A stretch of 64,000 nucleotides of DNA, from the NCBI RefSeq assembly GCF_012726265.1, contig NZ_JAASAG010000001.1, positions 806,001 through 870,000 of the forward strand. The letters run 5' to 3'. Below the pieces are notes generated by a model that worked only from the letters and a program-made list of their open reading frames with translations, made no database searches and was not told the DNA's origin. The DNA is from Streptomyces sp. HNM0575 (GTDB lineage Bacteria; Actinomycetota; Actinomycetes; Streptomycetales; Streptomycetaceae). The position numbers were made by a program, and so were the translations under genes. This document shows positions 26,484 to 35,264 of the stretch, in pieces. How positions within the stretch are numbered: position 1 is the first letter of the stretch; every line of letters begins with the position of its first letter.

Positions 26484-27820
26484 GGCGCGCCCCCTCCGCC
26501 GGGCACGCGGGACTGTGCCCGGCGGAACTGGCGGCGCTGCGCGACGACGTCGACGCCCTGCCCGTACGGGGCTGGTGCTCCGGCGTGGTCGTGGCCGCCG
26601 GCCGTGGCCCGTGGCTCGCGCTGGAGCACGCCGCCGGTTGGGCGGTGCGGTACTCGGCGTACGACCCGGAGGCGGACGCCGGAGTCGAGCTGCCGCGGGA
26701 GCGGTGGGAGCCGGTGACGCCCCGCACGCTCTTCGACCTCGCGTCGCTCACCAAGGTCTTCACCGCTCTCGCGGCGATGCGGCAGTAAGAGCGTGGCGCC
26801 GTCGAGCTGGACCGCGAAGTCGCCGCGTACGTACCGGAGTTCGCGCCCCGCGGCAAGGACCGCATCACCGTGCGGCAACTGCTGACGCACACGTCGGGGC
26901 TGCGGCCGGAGCGGCCCTTCGGCGAGCGGCGCGGCCACGAGGGGGCGCCCGGCGGCAGGTGGCCCTTCGGCGAGCGGCCTCGCGGCGGGCGGCCCGTCCG
27001 CGGCCGGGGCTCCGGCGATCTCCTCGCCCAGCTCTGGGACGACGAACCGGTCTCGGCACCCGGCGGCGCATACCGCTACTCCGACCTCAACCTCATCGCT
27101 CTCCAGCAGGTCCTGGAACGCACCTCCGGTCTCGGTCTGGACGTCCTGATCAGGGACGGGATCACCGGCCCGCTGGGGATGGACGCCACCTCGTACGGAC
27201 CCGTGCCCGCCGCCTCAGCCGCCGCGACCGAGGACCAGCGCAGGTCCTGGGCCAAGGCGGACCGCGGGATGCTGCGCGGCACCGTCCACGACGAGAACGC
27301 CTTCGCCCTCGGCGGCGTCGCGGGCCACGCGGGGCTCTTCTCCACGGCCTCCGACCTGGCGGTGCTGTGCCGCACGCTGCTGTCGGGCGGCGCGTACGGC
27401 CGGGCGCGGATCCTCGAACCCGCCACGGTGAAGGCGATGCTGGCACCGCCCGGACTGGGCTTCGCCGTCGACCGGCCGTACTTCATGGGGGAGTTGGCCG
27501 GGATGAGGGAGCCGGCCGGGGCGGGAGAGCCGGTCGGGACGGGAGAGCAGGGCTTCACGGGAGAGCCGGGCGGCATGGCGGATGCGGCCGGGCGGGGCGG
27601 GCCGACCGAGTGCGGCGGGTACGGGGCTTACGGGACGTACGGGGCTCCCGCGGGCCACTGCGGATTCACCGGTACGAGCCTGGTGCTTGACCCGGCCACC
27701 GGCACCTTCCTGGTGCTGCTCGCCAACACCGTGCACCCCGTGCGCCGCCCCGCGGACAACGGCCCGCGCGCCGCCGCGGCCACGAGGCTCGCCCGCGCCG
27801 CCCGTACGCGCGCTCCCTAG
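26462..27820 (+). pseudogene. Serine hydrolase (class C beta-lactamase/esterase family) interrupted by one in-frame TAA
   Basis: From GTG 26462 the frame encodes a serine hydrolase: GWCSGVVVAAGRG, the active-site SLTK (S95-K98) in TLFDLASLTKVFTALAAMRQ, then TAA at 26786-26788 (codon 109). The same frame continues without another stop to 27820 with all later family blocks: ERGAVELDREVAAYVPEF, TVRQLLTHTSGL, YRYSDLNLIALQQVLE, VHDENAFALGGVAGHAGLFST and HCGFTGTSLVLDP. One base change from a TAC or TAT codon would explain it. A Gly-rich insertion lies before HCGFTG. Genuine nonsense mutation or sequencing error cannot be separated here. Confidence 0.85.
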
Positions 27821-27826
27821 ACTGCC

Positions 27827-28996
27827 GTGGTGATCGAGGAAGAACTGCGCCGCGCCCTCGCCGCGCTCGTCGACGGACTGCCGCCGCGTCAGGCGTCCCG
27901 CGCCGTCGAGCGGCTGATGGCCGGCTACCGGGCGCCCGGCGAGGGCCCCGCCCCCGTGCTGCGCGACCGCGCGGACGTGGTGGCCTACGCCGCGTACCGG
28001 ATGCCCGCCACCTTCGCCGCCGTCTCCGCGGCGCTCGGCGCCCTGGCCGTACGCACGGGCGAGTGGCGGCCCGGCAGCCACCTGGACGTCGGCGGCGGTA
28101 CGGGCGCCGCCGTCTGGGCCGCCGCGCGGGTATGGGGCGCGGCGGGCGACGGCCCCGAGGGCGGCCCGCGCCGCACCACCGTGCTCGACCGTTCGCAGCC
28201 CGCGCTCTCCCTCGGCCGCGAACTGGCGGGCGCCCCGGGCCCCTTGGGCGCCCCGGGAACCCCGGACGCGGAGGCGCTGCGCGCGGCCGAGTGGCGGCGG
28301 CGCTCGCTGACGGACCCGGACGAGCGACCGCACCGGGCGGACGCCGACCGGGCGGACGCCGACGGGGAGGACCCGGACCGCGAGGGCGCCGGTACGGGCG
28401 CGCTGCCGGACGCGGACCTCGTCACGATCTCGTACGTACTGGGCGAACTGGCCGAGCCCGAGCGGCAGTCGCTGGTCGACGCCGCGGCCCGCGCCGCCCG
28501 TGCGGTGGTGATCACCGAGCCCGGCACCCCCGGCGGCTACGCCCGTACGATCGCCGCCCGCGACCGGCTCCTAGGCGCGGGCCTGCGCGTACTCGCGCCC
28601 TGCCCGCACAGCGCGGCGTGCCCGATGGTCCCCGGCGAGGACTGGTGCCACTTCGCCGCCCGGGTCAACCGCTCCTCGCTGCACCGGCAGGTCAAGGGCG
28701 GCTCACTGCCGTACGAGGACGAGAAGTTCAGCTACGTCGCCGCGGTGCGTCCGGTGATCGCCGGGGACCCGGCCGGTGGTCGCATCGTGCGCAGGCCGCA
28801 GAAGCGGAAGGGCCAGGTGCTGCTGGACCTGTGCACCGCGGACGACGGCCTGCGCGCCTCGACGGTCACCAAGAGGCACGGCGCCGACTACCGCCGTGCA
28901 CGCGACGCGAAGTGGGGCGACGCGTGGCCGCCGAACCCGGACGCCGGCCCCGACGGGACCCACGGCACCGCCGGAACCGGCGGGACAGGGACCTGA
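27827..28996 (+). CDS. Rsm22/METTL17-like ribosomal small-subunit methyltransferase family protein
   Basis: 389 residues from GTG 27827, six bases after the hydrolase frame ends. It has a methyltransferase-like core (SHLDVGGGTGAAVWAAA; LVTISYVLGEL; AVVITEPGTPGGY) and the family's cysteine cluster CPHSAACPMVPGEDWCHF (C259, C265, C274), with a later Cys in LLDLCTADDG that together bind an Fe-S cluster in mitochondrial METTL17. KFSYVAAVRP and RIVRRPQKRKGQV are also family hallmarks. Mitochondrial members aid small-subunit assembly; a ribosome-assembly role here is inferred. Confidence 0.87.
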   Translation: MVIEEELRRALAALVDGLPPRQASRAVERLMAGYRAPGEGPAPVLRDRADVVAYAAYRMPATFAAVSAALGALAVRTGEWRPGSHLDVGGGTGAAVWAAARVWGAAGDGPEGGPRRTTVLDRSQPALSLGRELAGAPGPLGAPGTPDAEALRAAEWRRRSLTDPDERPHRADADRADADGEDPDREGAGTGALPDADLVTISYVLGELAEPERQSLVDAAARAARAVVITEPGTPGGYARTIAARDRLLGAGLRVLAPCPHSAACPMVPGEDWCHFAARVNRSSLHRQVKGGSLPYEDEKFSYVAAVRPVIAGDPAGGRIVRRPQKRKGQVLLDLCTADDGLRASTVTKRHGADYRRARDAKWGDAWPPNPDAGPDGTHGTAGTGGTGT

Positions 28997-29011
28997 ACCG
29001 GCGCCGGAGCC

Positions 29012-29101
29012 GGAACCCGTACCGGGACCTGAACCCGCACGGGGACCGGAACCCGTACCGGGACCGGAACCCGTACCAGGACCGGAACCCGCACCGGAGG
29101 C
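29012..29101. repeat. 18-bp tandem repeat, five copies, between convergent genes
   Basis: Unit ggaacccgtaccgggacc at 29012, 29030 (variant), 29048, 29066 and 29084 (variant end). It occupies much of the 299-base gap between the Rsm22-like gene (+) and the cation exporter (-). Every frame would read as a (T/P)G-P-rich hexapeptide repeat, but no start site supports translation. Confidence 0.92.
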
Positions 29102-29295
29102 GGGGACGGCCCCGGCGGCGACGCGGCGGGCCGACCGGGCTGACGCCGACGCCCTGACATCACCGCCGCCCGCCGCCGGTCCCGGTCACTTCCCCGCACC
29201 GCCTGCACGGTCAGCCCGTCCGGCAGCGCCTCCGTCCCCGCACGGCACTTCCCGGGTCCGGACGGCCACGAGCCGCTCGACGTGCGCGAGTGGGG

Positions 29296-30045
29296 TCAGT
29301 TGCAGCAGGCGCCTTCGGGACGGCAACCGCAGGCGCCCTCAGCCGAGTTGTGCCCCGTCACCACCGCCGGGCGGTCCGTAACCACTGCCGGGCGGTCCGT
29401 CACCACTGTCGGGGCAGTGCAGCATCCCTTGCCCTGCCAGGCGTTCCGGCCTTCCCTGACCGCAAGTCCCGCGATGGCGAGGGCGGCGACGGGATCCGCC
29501 CAGGACCAGCCCAGGGTGGCGGTCAGAACCAGGCCGACCAGGAGGACGGCCGACAGGTACGTGCACAGCAGCGTCTGCTTGGAATCGGCCACCGCGGAGG
29601 CAGAGCCGAGCTCGTGCCCGGCACGGCGTTGAGCAGCGGACAGGAACGGCATCACGGCCAGCGAGACGGCCGCGAGGACGATCCCGGTGACGGAGCGTTC
29701 GGCCTCCCCCGCTCCACTCAGCGCGCGTACGGCGTCGAAGGCGACGTACGCGGCGAGTGCGAAGAAGGAGACGGCGATCAACCGCAGTGCGGCCTTCTCC
29801 CGCGCTTCCCGCACCGCGTGGTCCTTCGCGGAGAACTGCCAGGCGACGGCGGCGGCGGAGGAGACCTCGATGGTGGAGTCCAGCCCGAATCCGGTCAGTG
29901 CGGCCGACGAGACGACGGCCCCGGCAAAGAGAGCGACGACGGCTTCGATCACGTTGTAGGTGATGGTCGCGGCGACCAGCAGCCGTACGCGGCGAGTCAG
30001 GCCCTCTCGCCGATCAGGGGGCGGTCCAAGTGACAGCGCAGCCAT
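29296..30045 (-). CDS. Cation diffusion facilitator with Cys-rich tail, cadmium/lead/zinc efflux
   Basis: 249 residues from ATG 30045, directly adjoining the stop of the sensor gene (the two share base 30045). Six hydrophobic segments are seen, with metal-site residues in SAALTGFGLDSTIEVSSA (helix 2) and VADSKQTLLCTYLSAVLL (helix 5), as in the actinobacterial CDF subgroup. The C-terminal tail is unusual: VVTDRPAVVTDRPAVVTGHNSAEGACGCRPEGACCN, with five cysteines and a repeated heptapeptide, likely a soft-metal-binding tail. Linked to a CmtR-type repressor, so cadmium or lead export is the best inference. Confidence 0.87.
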   Translation of the reverse strand: MAALSLGPPPDRREGLTRRVRLLVAATITYNVIEAVVALFAGAVVSSAALTGFGLDSTIEVSSAAAVAWQFSAKDHAVREAREKAALRLIAVSFFALAAYVAFDAVRALSGAGEAERSVTGIVLAAVSLAVMPFLSAAQRRAGHELGSASAVADSKQTLLCTYLSAVLLVGLVLTATLGWSWADPVAALAIAGLAVREGRNAWQGKGCCTAPTVVTDRPAVVTDRPAVVTGHNSAEGACGCRPEGACCN

Positions 30046-30380
30046 CAGCAGCAGCCCTTATCGGCAGCCTCAGGGCAGCTGCGGTCGCCCTCCACCGCGA
30101 CCACGGCCGTGCGCAGGTCGTCCAGCGCGTGGCCGAGCCGGTCGTCGGCCAACTCGTACCGGGTGCGGCGGCCGTCCGGGACGGTGACGACCAAGCCGCA
30201 GTCGCGCAGGCAGGCAAGGTGGTTGGACAGCCGGGTGCGGGAGATCCCCAGCGCGTCGGCCAGGTCGGCGGGGTATGCCGGCGCTTTGCGGAGCGCAAGC
30301 AGGAGGCGGCAGCGAATCGGGTCGGCAAGCGCGCGGCCGAAGCGGGCCAGCACTTCGATGTCGGAGGCAACGGTCAGCAC
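30045..30380 (-). CDS. cmtR: CmtR-type ArsR/SmtB repressor, cadmium/lead sensor
   Basis: 111 residues from GTG 30380. Winged helix-turn-helix of the ArsR family (GRALADPIRCRLLLALRKAPAYPADLADALGISRTRLSNHLACLRDCGLVVTVPDGRRTRYELAD). Cys57, Cys61 and Cys102 fall exactly where Mycobacterium tuberculosis CmtR has its Cd(II)/Pb(II) ligands, and the protein also ends in a Cys pair. It leads the operon with the CDF exporter. A direct repeat upstream (cgtgaactcagc / cgtgaatcctcagc, 30400-30434) could be the operator. Metal binding would release the repressor. Confidence 0.9.
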   Translation of the reverse strand: MLTVASDIEVLARFGRALADPIRCRLLLALRKAPAYPADLADALGISRTRLSNHLACLRDCGLVVTVPDGRRTRYELADDRLGHALDDLRTAVVAVEGDRSCPEAADKGCC

Positions 30381-30515
30381 GCCATCACGGTACAGGAATT
30401 CGTGAACTCAGCAATGCGTGAATCCTCAGCCCGTCCGGAGGCTTCGAGACCCGGTCACGGAGGGACGGGGTCGCGGCAGCTCCCGGGGGGACGGGATCGC
30501 GGCAGCTCCCCGGGT

Positions 30516-30550
30516 GTGCGGCCCACGGGCGGAGGGCCCATGGGCCGCAC
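30516..30550. terminator. 10-bp perfect stem hairpin
   Basis: gtgcggccca (30516-30525) pairs with tgggccgcac (30541-30550) around a 15-base loop. It lies between ddaH (-) and the CmtR gene (-) and may end ddaH transcription. Two 23-base gggacgg(g/a)tcgcggcagctccc copies precede it (about 30463-30510). Confidence 0.6.
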
Positions 30551-30606
30551 GACGGCGCGGACTTGCCGGGGACTCCCCGGGCACGTGCCGATGGACGTAC
30601 CGAGCC

Positions 30607-30636
30607 GGGGCCCCGGGTCCCGGCACCCGGGGGCCC
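30607..30636 (-). terminator. GC-rich hairpin just after ddaH
   Basis: gggccccgggt and acccgggggccc arms (one bulged G) flank cccggc, about ten bases beyond the ddaH stop codon; a second hairpin follows at 30516-30550. Confidence 0.65.
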
Positions 30637-30645
30637 GAGTCGTCG

Positions 30646-31506
30646 TCAGGCCGCGGGACGCAGCTCCGCCGTCACGCACTTGACGCTGCCGCCGCCCTTC
30701 AGCAGCTCCGTCAGGTCGACGGGCACCGGCTCGTAGCCCCGCTCCCGCAGCGGTCCGAGCAGCCCGACAGCGGCCTGCGGCAGCATCACGTGGTGCCCGT
30801 CGCTGACCGCGTTCAGACCGAGGGCTTCGGCGTCCGGCCCGGAGGCGACGACCGCGTCCGGGAAGAGCCGGGCGAGCACGGCACGGCTGCCGGGGGAGAA
30901 CGCCGGCGGGTAGTACATGACTTCGTCGCCGCCCAGCACGCACAGCGCCGTGTCGAGGTGGTAGTAGCGCGGGTCGACCAGATCGAGACCGATCACCGGC
31001 CGTCCGAAGAACTCCTGCACCTCGCCGTGCGAGAGCGGGCTGCTGCGGAAGCCGCGCCCGGCCAGCAGCCAGGTGCCGGTCACCGCGAAGTCGCCCTCGC
31101 CCTCGTTGATGTGCTCAGGCTCGTGCACGTCGGTGAAGCCGTTGGCCCGGTACCAGGCCCGGTGCACCTCCGCCTCTCCTGCGCGCTCGCGGTGTGCGAA
31201 GCGGGCGCCGAGCACGCGGCCGTCCACGACGGTCGCGCCGTTGGCCGCGTAGACCATGTCGGGCAGCCCCTCGACCGGTTCGAGTTCCTCGACGGTGTGG
31301 CCGAGCGAACGGTAGCGGTCGCGCAGCTCCTCCCACTGGGCCAGCGCCAGCGGGATGTCCACGGGCTTGGCGGGATCCATCCAGGGGTTGATGGAGTACG
31401 TCACGCGGAAGTGTGCCGGTGGGCACATCAGGAAGCGGCGCGGGGCGTAGCCGGGTCCGTACAACGAAGGCTCCTTTACGGGGTCGACGCGCAGTGCTGC
31501 GCCCAT
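30646..31506 (-). CDS. ddaH: N(G),N(G)-dimethylarginine dimethylaminohydrolase (dimethylargininase)
   Basis: 286 residues from ATG 31506. Amidinotransferase/DDAH family: FLMCPPAHFRVTYSINPWMD, LPDMVYAANGATV, EGEGDFAVTGTWLLAG, catalytic His in RYYHLDTALCVLGG (H183), NAVSDGHHVMLP, and nucleophile Cys277 in GGGSVKCVTAELRP near the C-terminus. It hydrolyses methylated arginines to citrulline and methylamines. Arginine deiminase-like or ornithine-related activities of the superfamily are less likely given the overall length and end motif. Stands alone, with two hairpins after it. Confidence 0.93.
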   Translation of the reverse strand: MGAALRVDPVKEPSLYGPGYAPRRFLMCPPAHFRVTYSINPWMDPAKPVDIPLALAQWEELRDRYRSLGHTVEELEPVEGLPDMVYAANGATVVDGRVLGARFAHRERAGEAEVHRAWYRANGFTDVHEPEHINEGEGDFAVTGTWLLAGRGFRSSPLSHGEVQEFFGRPVIGLDLVDPRYYHLDTALCVLGGDEVMYYPPAFSPGSRAVLARLFPDAVVASGPDAEALGLNAVSDGHHVMLPQAAVGLLGPLRERGYEPVPVDLTELLKGGGSVKCVTAELRPAA

Positions 31507-31555
31507 GGTGCGCTGTGGGGGCCTCTCTTCGCCGGGATGTGAACGGAATGTTCGC

Positions 31556-32548
31556 TCAGCGGTCCCGCCCGGCGCCCGGGCCGTCCGCCTTGTCCCGCTG
31601 TGCTCCCCGCGAAGCCTGCGCGTGTGACCTGTCGGACGCCCGGGACGCCTCCCGGGATGCCCGCCGCGTATGTTCCAGCAGCCGCGGAGCGTCCGTCAGC
31701 ACGCCGTCGCATCCCAGCCGGAGCACCCGGTCCCGCTGCTCGGGCGTGCGGACCGTGTGCGACCACACCCGGCGGATGCCGGAGCGCACGGCCCTGCGGA
31801 TGTCGGCGTCGCGTGCGCCGTGGTCGACGCTGAGCATGTCGACCGTGCCGCGCCAGCGCTCGAAGTCGTCCGTGCGCGCCTGCCGCACCGACCTCCACAC
31901 CGAGGTCAGCAGGCCCATGCGATGTGCTTTCGCCGCCGTGTGCCAGTCGTTGGACTGCACGTACACCGAGTCGTCGAGCCCTCTTCCGCGGATCAGCCCG
32001 GCGAGACGCCTCAGCCCGCCGCCGTCCTTGAGCTCGACGTTCAGCACGATCCGCCCGCCGAAGCGATCGAGCACCGCGGCCGCCGTCGGCGGATGCTCGC
32101 GCGGCCAGCTGCCCGGCAGCCCGGGGTCGGGGCGCAGGCGCACGCGGCGCCACTGGCGCGGCGTCAGGTCGGCGACCGCGCCCTTGTGGTCCGTGGTGCG
32201 GTCCAGCGTGCGGTCGTGCATCGCGACGAGCGTCCCGTCGCGCAGCGCACGTACGTCCACGTCGAGCACGTCGGCGGAGCGGCGCCGGTAGGCGGACGTC
32301 AGCCCCGCCATGCTGTTCTCCGGCACCTCCAGGGCGCCTCCGCGGTGTGCGGCGTAGACGGTCTCCGGGAGTCCGGCGGCCCGCGGCCCGTCGGACTCCC
32401 GCATCCGGGCGGGCGCCGGGGCGCAGCCCTGCACCAGCGCGGCGGGCGCGAGAACGAGGAGCGGGAGCAGCAGCCGCAGCAGGAGCGGGAGGAGAAGGGC
32501 CCCAGCGGCTCGGACGGCCCGTGCGGCCCTGACCGTGATCATGACCAT
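31556..32548 (-). CDS. Glycerophosphodiester phosphodiesterase, exported or membrane-anchored
   Basis: About 330 residues from ATG 32548 (TTG 32557 or ATG 32542 are possible; none has a clear ribosome site). A Leu-rich signal segment (LLLPLLLRLLLPLLVLAPAALVQGC) ends in a weak lipobox. The GDPD barrel follows: YAAHRGGALEVPENSMAGL, DVLDVDVRALRDGTLVAMHDRTLDRTT, IVLNVELKDGG, and the late RVWSHTVRTPEQRDRVLRLGCDGVLTD. It hydrolyses glycerophosphodiesters to glycerol-3-phosphate and an alcohol, at the cell surface if anchored. Tail is charged and repetitive. Confidence 0.88.
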   Translation of the reverse strand: MVMITVRAARAVRAAGALLLPLLLRLLLPLLVLAPAALVQGCAPAPARMRESDGPRAAGLPETVYAAHRGGALEVPENSMAGLTSAYRRRSADVLDVDVRALRDGTLVAMHDRTLDRTTDHKGAVADLTPRQWRRVRLRPDPGLPGSWPREHPPTAAAVLDRFGGRIVLNVELKDGGGLRRLAGLIRGRGLDDSVYVQSNDWHTAAKAHRMGLLTSVWRSVRQARTDDFERWRGTVDMLSVDHGARDADIRRAVRSGIRRVWSHTVRTPEQRDRVLRLGCDGVLTDAPRLLEHTRRASREASRASDRSHAQASRGAQRDKADGPGAGRDR

Positions 32549-32818
32549 GAGTCTCAAGCTAGGCCCGCAGAACGGAAGATGCCGCCCGGAGACCCCGGCC
32601 GCGCGGCAGCCGGGTGTACGCGGCGGGAGCAGACGTACGAGCCGGAGCGGACCGGAGGGACATGTCCCGGACGCCCCCGGGGGGATCCGGACACGTATGA
32701 CGACGGGTCAGTATCGATCCCGGGATTCGGCCCGGAGCGTGCCGTGTGCTGCGTACCCTCGGAGATCCGCGGCTGTGGTCGCGGAAAGTGTCGCGGAGAA
32801 TGCGGAGCGAGGCGGTAG

Positions 32819-33673
32819 ATGGAACGCGAGAGCAGGTTCGACCGGTGGCTGCGGCACTTCCCGCGGAGCGGCCGGACGAAGTCGGCGAGGTCCAGGAGCG
32901 CCGCCCAGCAGGCGGACGCCGCCCGCGTCCGCACGGAGCTCCTGCTGACCGCCGCCGCGGCGGGCTTTCCGCTCGCGCCCGCCGCGCACCCCTCGGGGTA
33001 CGGCTGCTCGTGCGTACGCATCGGCTGTCCCACCCCGGGACGCCACCCGGTCTCCTTCGGATGGCAGACCCAGGCCACCACCGACGCGGCACAGATCGAG
33101 CGCTGGGCGCAGAGCCAGCCGCAGGCGAACTTCGTCGCCGCCACCGGACGCGACCACGATGTGCTCGACGTACCCGCCGAGGCCGGCTGGGCGGCCCTGG
33201 AGCGGCTGGAGTCGGAGGGGGCGCCGCTCGGGCCCGTGGCGCTGTCCGGCGGCGACCGGATGCTCTTCTTCACCGCCACCCGCGGCACCCCCGACGACGA
33301 GGACGAGTGGTGGCCCTGCGAACTGGACTGCCACCCCGAGACCATGGACGAGCACCCGGGTCTGCGCTGGCACTGCCGCGGCAGCTATGTGCTCGTGCCG
33401 CCCGCGACGCTGCCCGGTACGGGCGAGAAGGCCGAGGTGCGCTGGGTGCGTCCGCCGGTGACGGGGGCTGACGCGCCCGCCGGCGGTACGGATCCCGGCA
33501 CCTCCGGCACCCCCGCCACCCCCGGTACCGAGGACGCGGCCGGTACGGGTCCGGCAGGCGCGGCCGGGTCCGCCGCGGGCGCGCTGCCCGAGCCGCTGAC
33601 GCTGCTGGAGGCGCTCACCGACGCGTGCGCGGCGTACGCGGGCGAGGAGACGGCCGCCTGGCCGGTGCGCTGA
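32819..33673 (+). CDS. Prim-Pol (archaeo-eukaryotic primase-like) domain protein with altered active site
   Basis: 284 residues from ATG 32819 with ggagcgagg upstream. It aligns by eye with the 'bifunctional primase/polymerase' N-terminal domain found in streptomycetes: LTAAAAGFPLAPAAHPSGYGCSCVRIGCPTPGRHPVSFGWQTQATTDAAQIERWAQSQPQANFVAATGR, then the motif I position as HDVLDVP and the GG motif as LSGGDRMLFFTATRG, and finally RWHCRGSYVLVPPATL. Active enzymes have DxD at motif I and a His after SGG; both are changed here. There is no helicase domain; a Gly/Thr/Pro-rich linker and short helical tail follow. A non-catalytic nucleic-acid or nucleotide-binding role is an inference. Confidence 0.75.
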   Translation: MERESRFDRWLRHFPRSGRTKSARSRSAAQQADAARVRTELLLTAAAAGFPLAPAAHPSGYGCSCVRIGCPTPGRHPVSFGWQTQATTDAAQIERWAQSQPQANFVAATGRDHDVLDVPAEAGWAALERLESEGAPLGPVALSGGDRMLFFTATRGTPDDEDEWWPCELDCHPETMDEHPGLRWHCRGSYVLVPPATLPGTGEKAEVRWVRPPVTGADAPAGGTDPGTSGTPATPGTEDAAGTGPAGAAGSAAGALPEPLTLLEALTDACAAYAGEETAAWPVR

Positions 33674-33836
33674 CCGCGGGGTCCGCGCCCCGGCGCCGCA
33701 CCGTGCAGCCCGCGCCGCACTACACCGAACCGCACCGCCCCCAGCGCACCGCGCCGCCCGCCACCCGCCGCCCGGCCCAACAGCCCCCGGAATCAGGGCA
33801 GTCGGCGCCGCGCGACGGTCCGCGCGCTCACCGGGC

Positions 33837-34832
33837 TCACTCGCCCTTGACCGACGTCAGCCCGTCGATGCGGTTGAGGAACTCCACCTCGCCGCCGTTC
33901 TTCTCCGCGGGCACCTTCACCGCCTGCTCCGAGACCCGCACGTACGTCACCGACTGCTGCGGCGTCCCCTTCATCAGCGCCTTCACGAGCGGATCCTTCA
34001 CCGGAGGCTTGTAGCCCTCCGCGTAGGTCTCCTTCGTGTGGTGCTGCGAGGTGAAGAAGACGAGCGCACCGCCGTCCTTCGTACGCAGCCCGAACGGCGC
34101 GTACTGCGGCGCCCCGGTGGCCACGTCGGCGAACTCGGTGCGCTTGCCCGGCCGGTTCGCCGACCCCTCGCGCTGCTCGCGGCGCTTGCTGGTCTGGTCG
34201 CCCGACGCGAACTCGCCGGTGCCTTCCTTGAGGTAGTTCACGTACGCGGCGCTCAGCTCGTCCGGAGGGACCACGAGCCGGGAACCGGAGCCGCCCCGCA
34301 CGGCCTTCGCATAGCCGTTCCCGCCGATGACGAAGCCGGGCATCTCGGAGTCCTGGATCACGGCCAGATACGAGGCCCGCCAGTCCGAGTCGGCGTCGTC
34401 GCGCTGGAAGACCAGCAGCCAGCGCCCGTCGTCCGTGCGGTTGCTGCGCGTGTTCGCCACGAAGAACTTGGGCCAGCCCGCCTGCCGGGGGATCAGGAAG
34501 CGCGCGTCGGATAGCCGCAGCGGCTCGTAGCCCGGGTTGCCCTTCGGTGACAGCTTCTTCCGCGACTTCAGCCCGGCCTGGTCTATCGCGCCCAGCGCCC
34601 CGGTCTCGATGGTGGAGTTCAGCCCGGGGTCGAGGGAGGAGTTGGCCCTGTTGCTGGTGGTGTTGAACTCCTTGAGGACCTTCTCCGCGTCGGGCTTGGA
34701 CACCGCCGGGATCACGGCCGTCTCGCCGTGCACCGTCACGCATCCCGACAGCGCCGACGACAGCGCCGCCGTGGCCGTCGCCGCCGCGAGCAGCCGTGCC
34801 GGCCGTTTCCGCCGCGCCTGTCCCGCATTCAT
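33837..34832 (-). CDS. Secreted lipoprotein of unknown function
   Basis: 331 residues from ATG 34832, with GGAGG at ideal spacing. The signal peptide ARRKRPARLLAAATATAALSSALSGC ends in a clear lipobox (LSGC), so the mature protein is lipid-anchored outside the membrane. The mature part (VTVHGETAVIPAVSKPDAEKVLKEFNTTSNRANSSLDPGLNSTIETGALGAID...) shows mixed alpha/beta character and no catalytic motif that I recognise. FFVANTRSNRTDDGRWLLVFQRDDADSDWRASYLAV looks like a conserved actinobacterial block. No linked transport genes. Confidence 0.75.
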   Translation of the reverse strand: MNAGQARRKRPARLLAAATATAALSSALSGCVTVHGETAVIPAVSKPDAEKVLKEFNTTSNRANSSLDPGLNSTIETGALGAIDQAGLKSRKKLSPKGNPGYEPLRLSDARFLIPRQAGWPKFFVANTRSNRTDDGRWLLVFQRDDADSDWRASYLAVIQDSEMPGFVIGGNGYAKAVRGGSGSRLVVPPDELSAAYVNYLKEGTGEFASGDQTSKRREQREGSANRPGKRTEFADVATGAPQYAPFGLRTKDGGALVFFTSQHHTKETYAEGYKPPVKDPLVKALMKGTPQQSVTYVRVSEQAVKVPAEKNGGEVEFLNRIDGLTSVKGE

Positions 34833-35264
34833 CTGTGTCCTCCCCGCCCCGCTTGCGGTATAGCACCTTATCGCCCCGCCCAGGGCGTTCGTCTCCCAGA
34901 GCCGGGCGCCCGTATGCAATCATGCGCGGCCCTCGTCGCAGTTCTCAGGGGGCCTGGTGGAGCCCGCGGGGAGGTTCCGTACCGCATTGCCCCGGCGCCT
35001 TCCGCGCCGGACGCCGGGTCACCGACCGCGCCGCCCAGGGGTGTTGGAGCCTCTGACCGGCCGTCGGGCCGCCCTTCCGCACTGATGAACAGAAGCGCCG
35101 GATCGCGCGTGTGAAAGCCGAAAGACCGTCACAGAGCTGCATAAAATCGGGCAGAACGTCCCAGTAGCCCCGTGATCCGGCGTGTGGCAGTCCGCGCAGA
35201 GCCTTTCCTTCCGCGTACGAGGGCCGCCCCACCCGCTCACGGCATACGGAAAGGAGGCAGCTGC
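34833..35264. other. Gene-free stretch between divergent secreted-protein genes
   Basis: 432 bases between the lipoprotein (-) and the SH3-like protein (+). It must hold both promoters. A cataaaat element at 35141-35148 could be a -10 for the plus-strand gene, but no convincing -35 partner was found. No reading frame or repeat stands out. Confidence 0.4.

Noticed and set aside
34833..35264. Small gene upstream of the SH3-like protein using the longer in-frame start
   Set aside because: The strong aaaggagg site and clean signal peptide favour ATG 35265; the extension is Arg/Pro-rich without motif.
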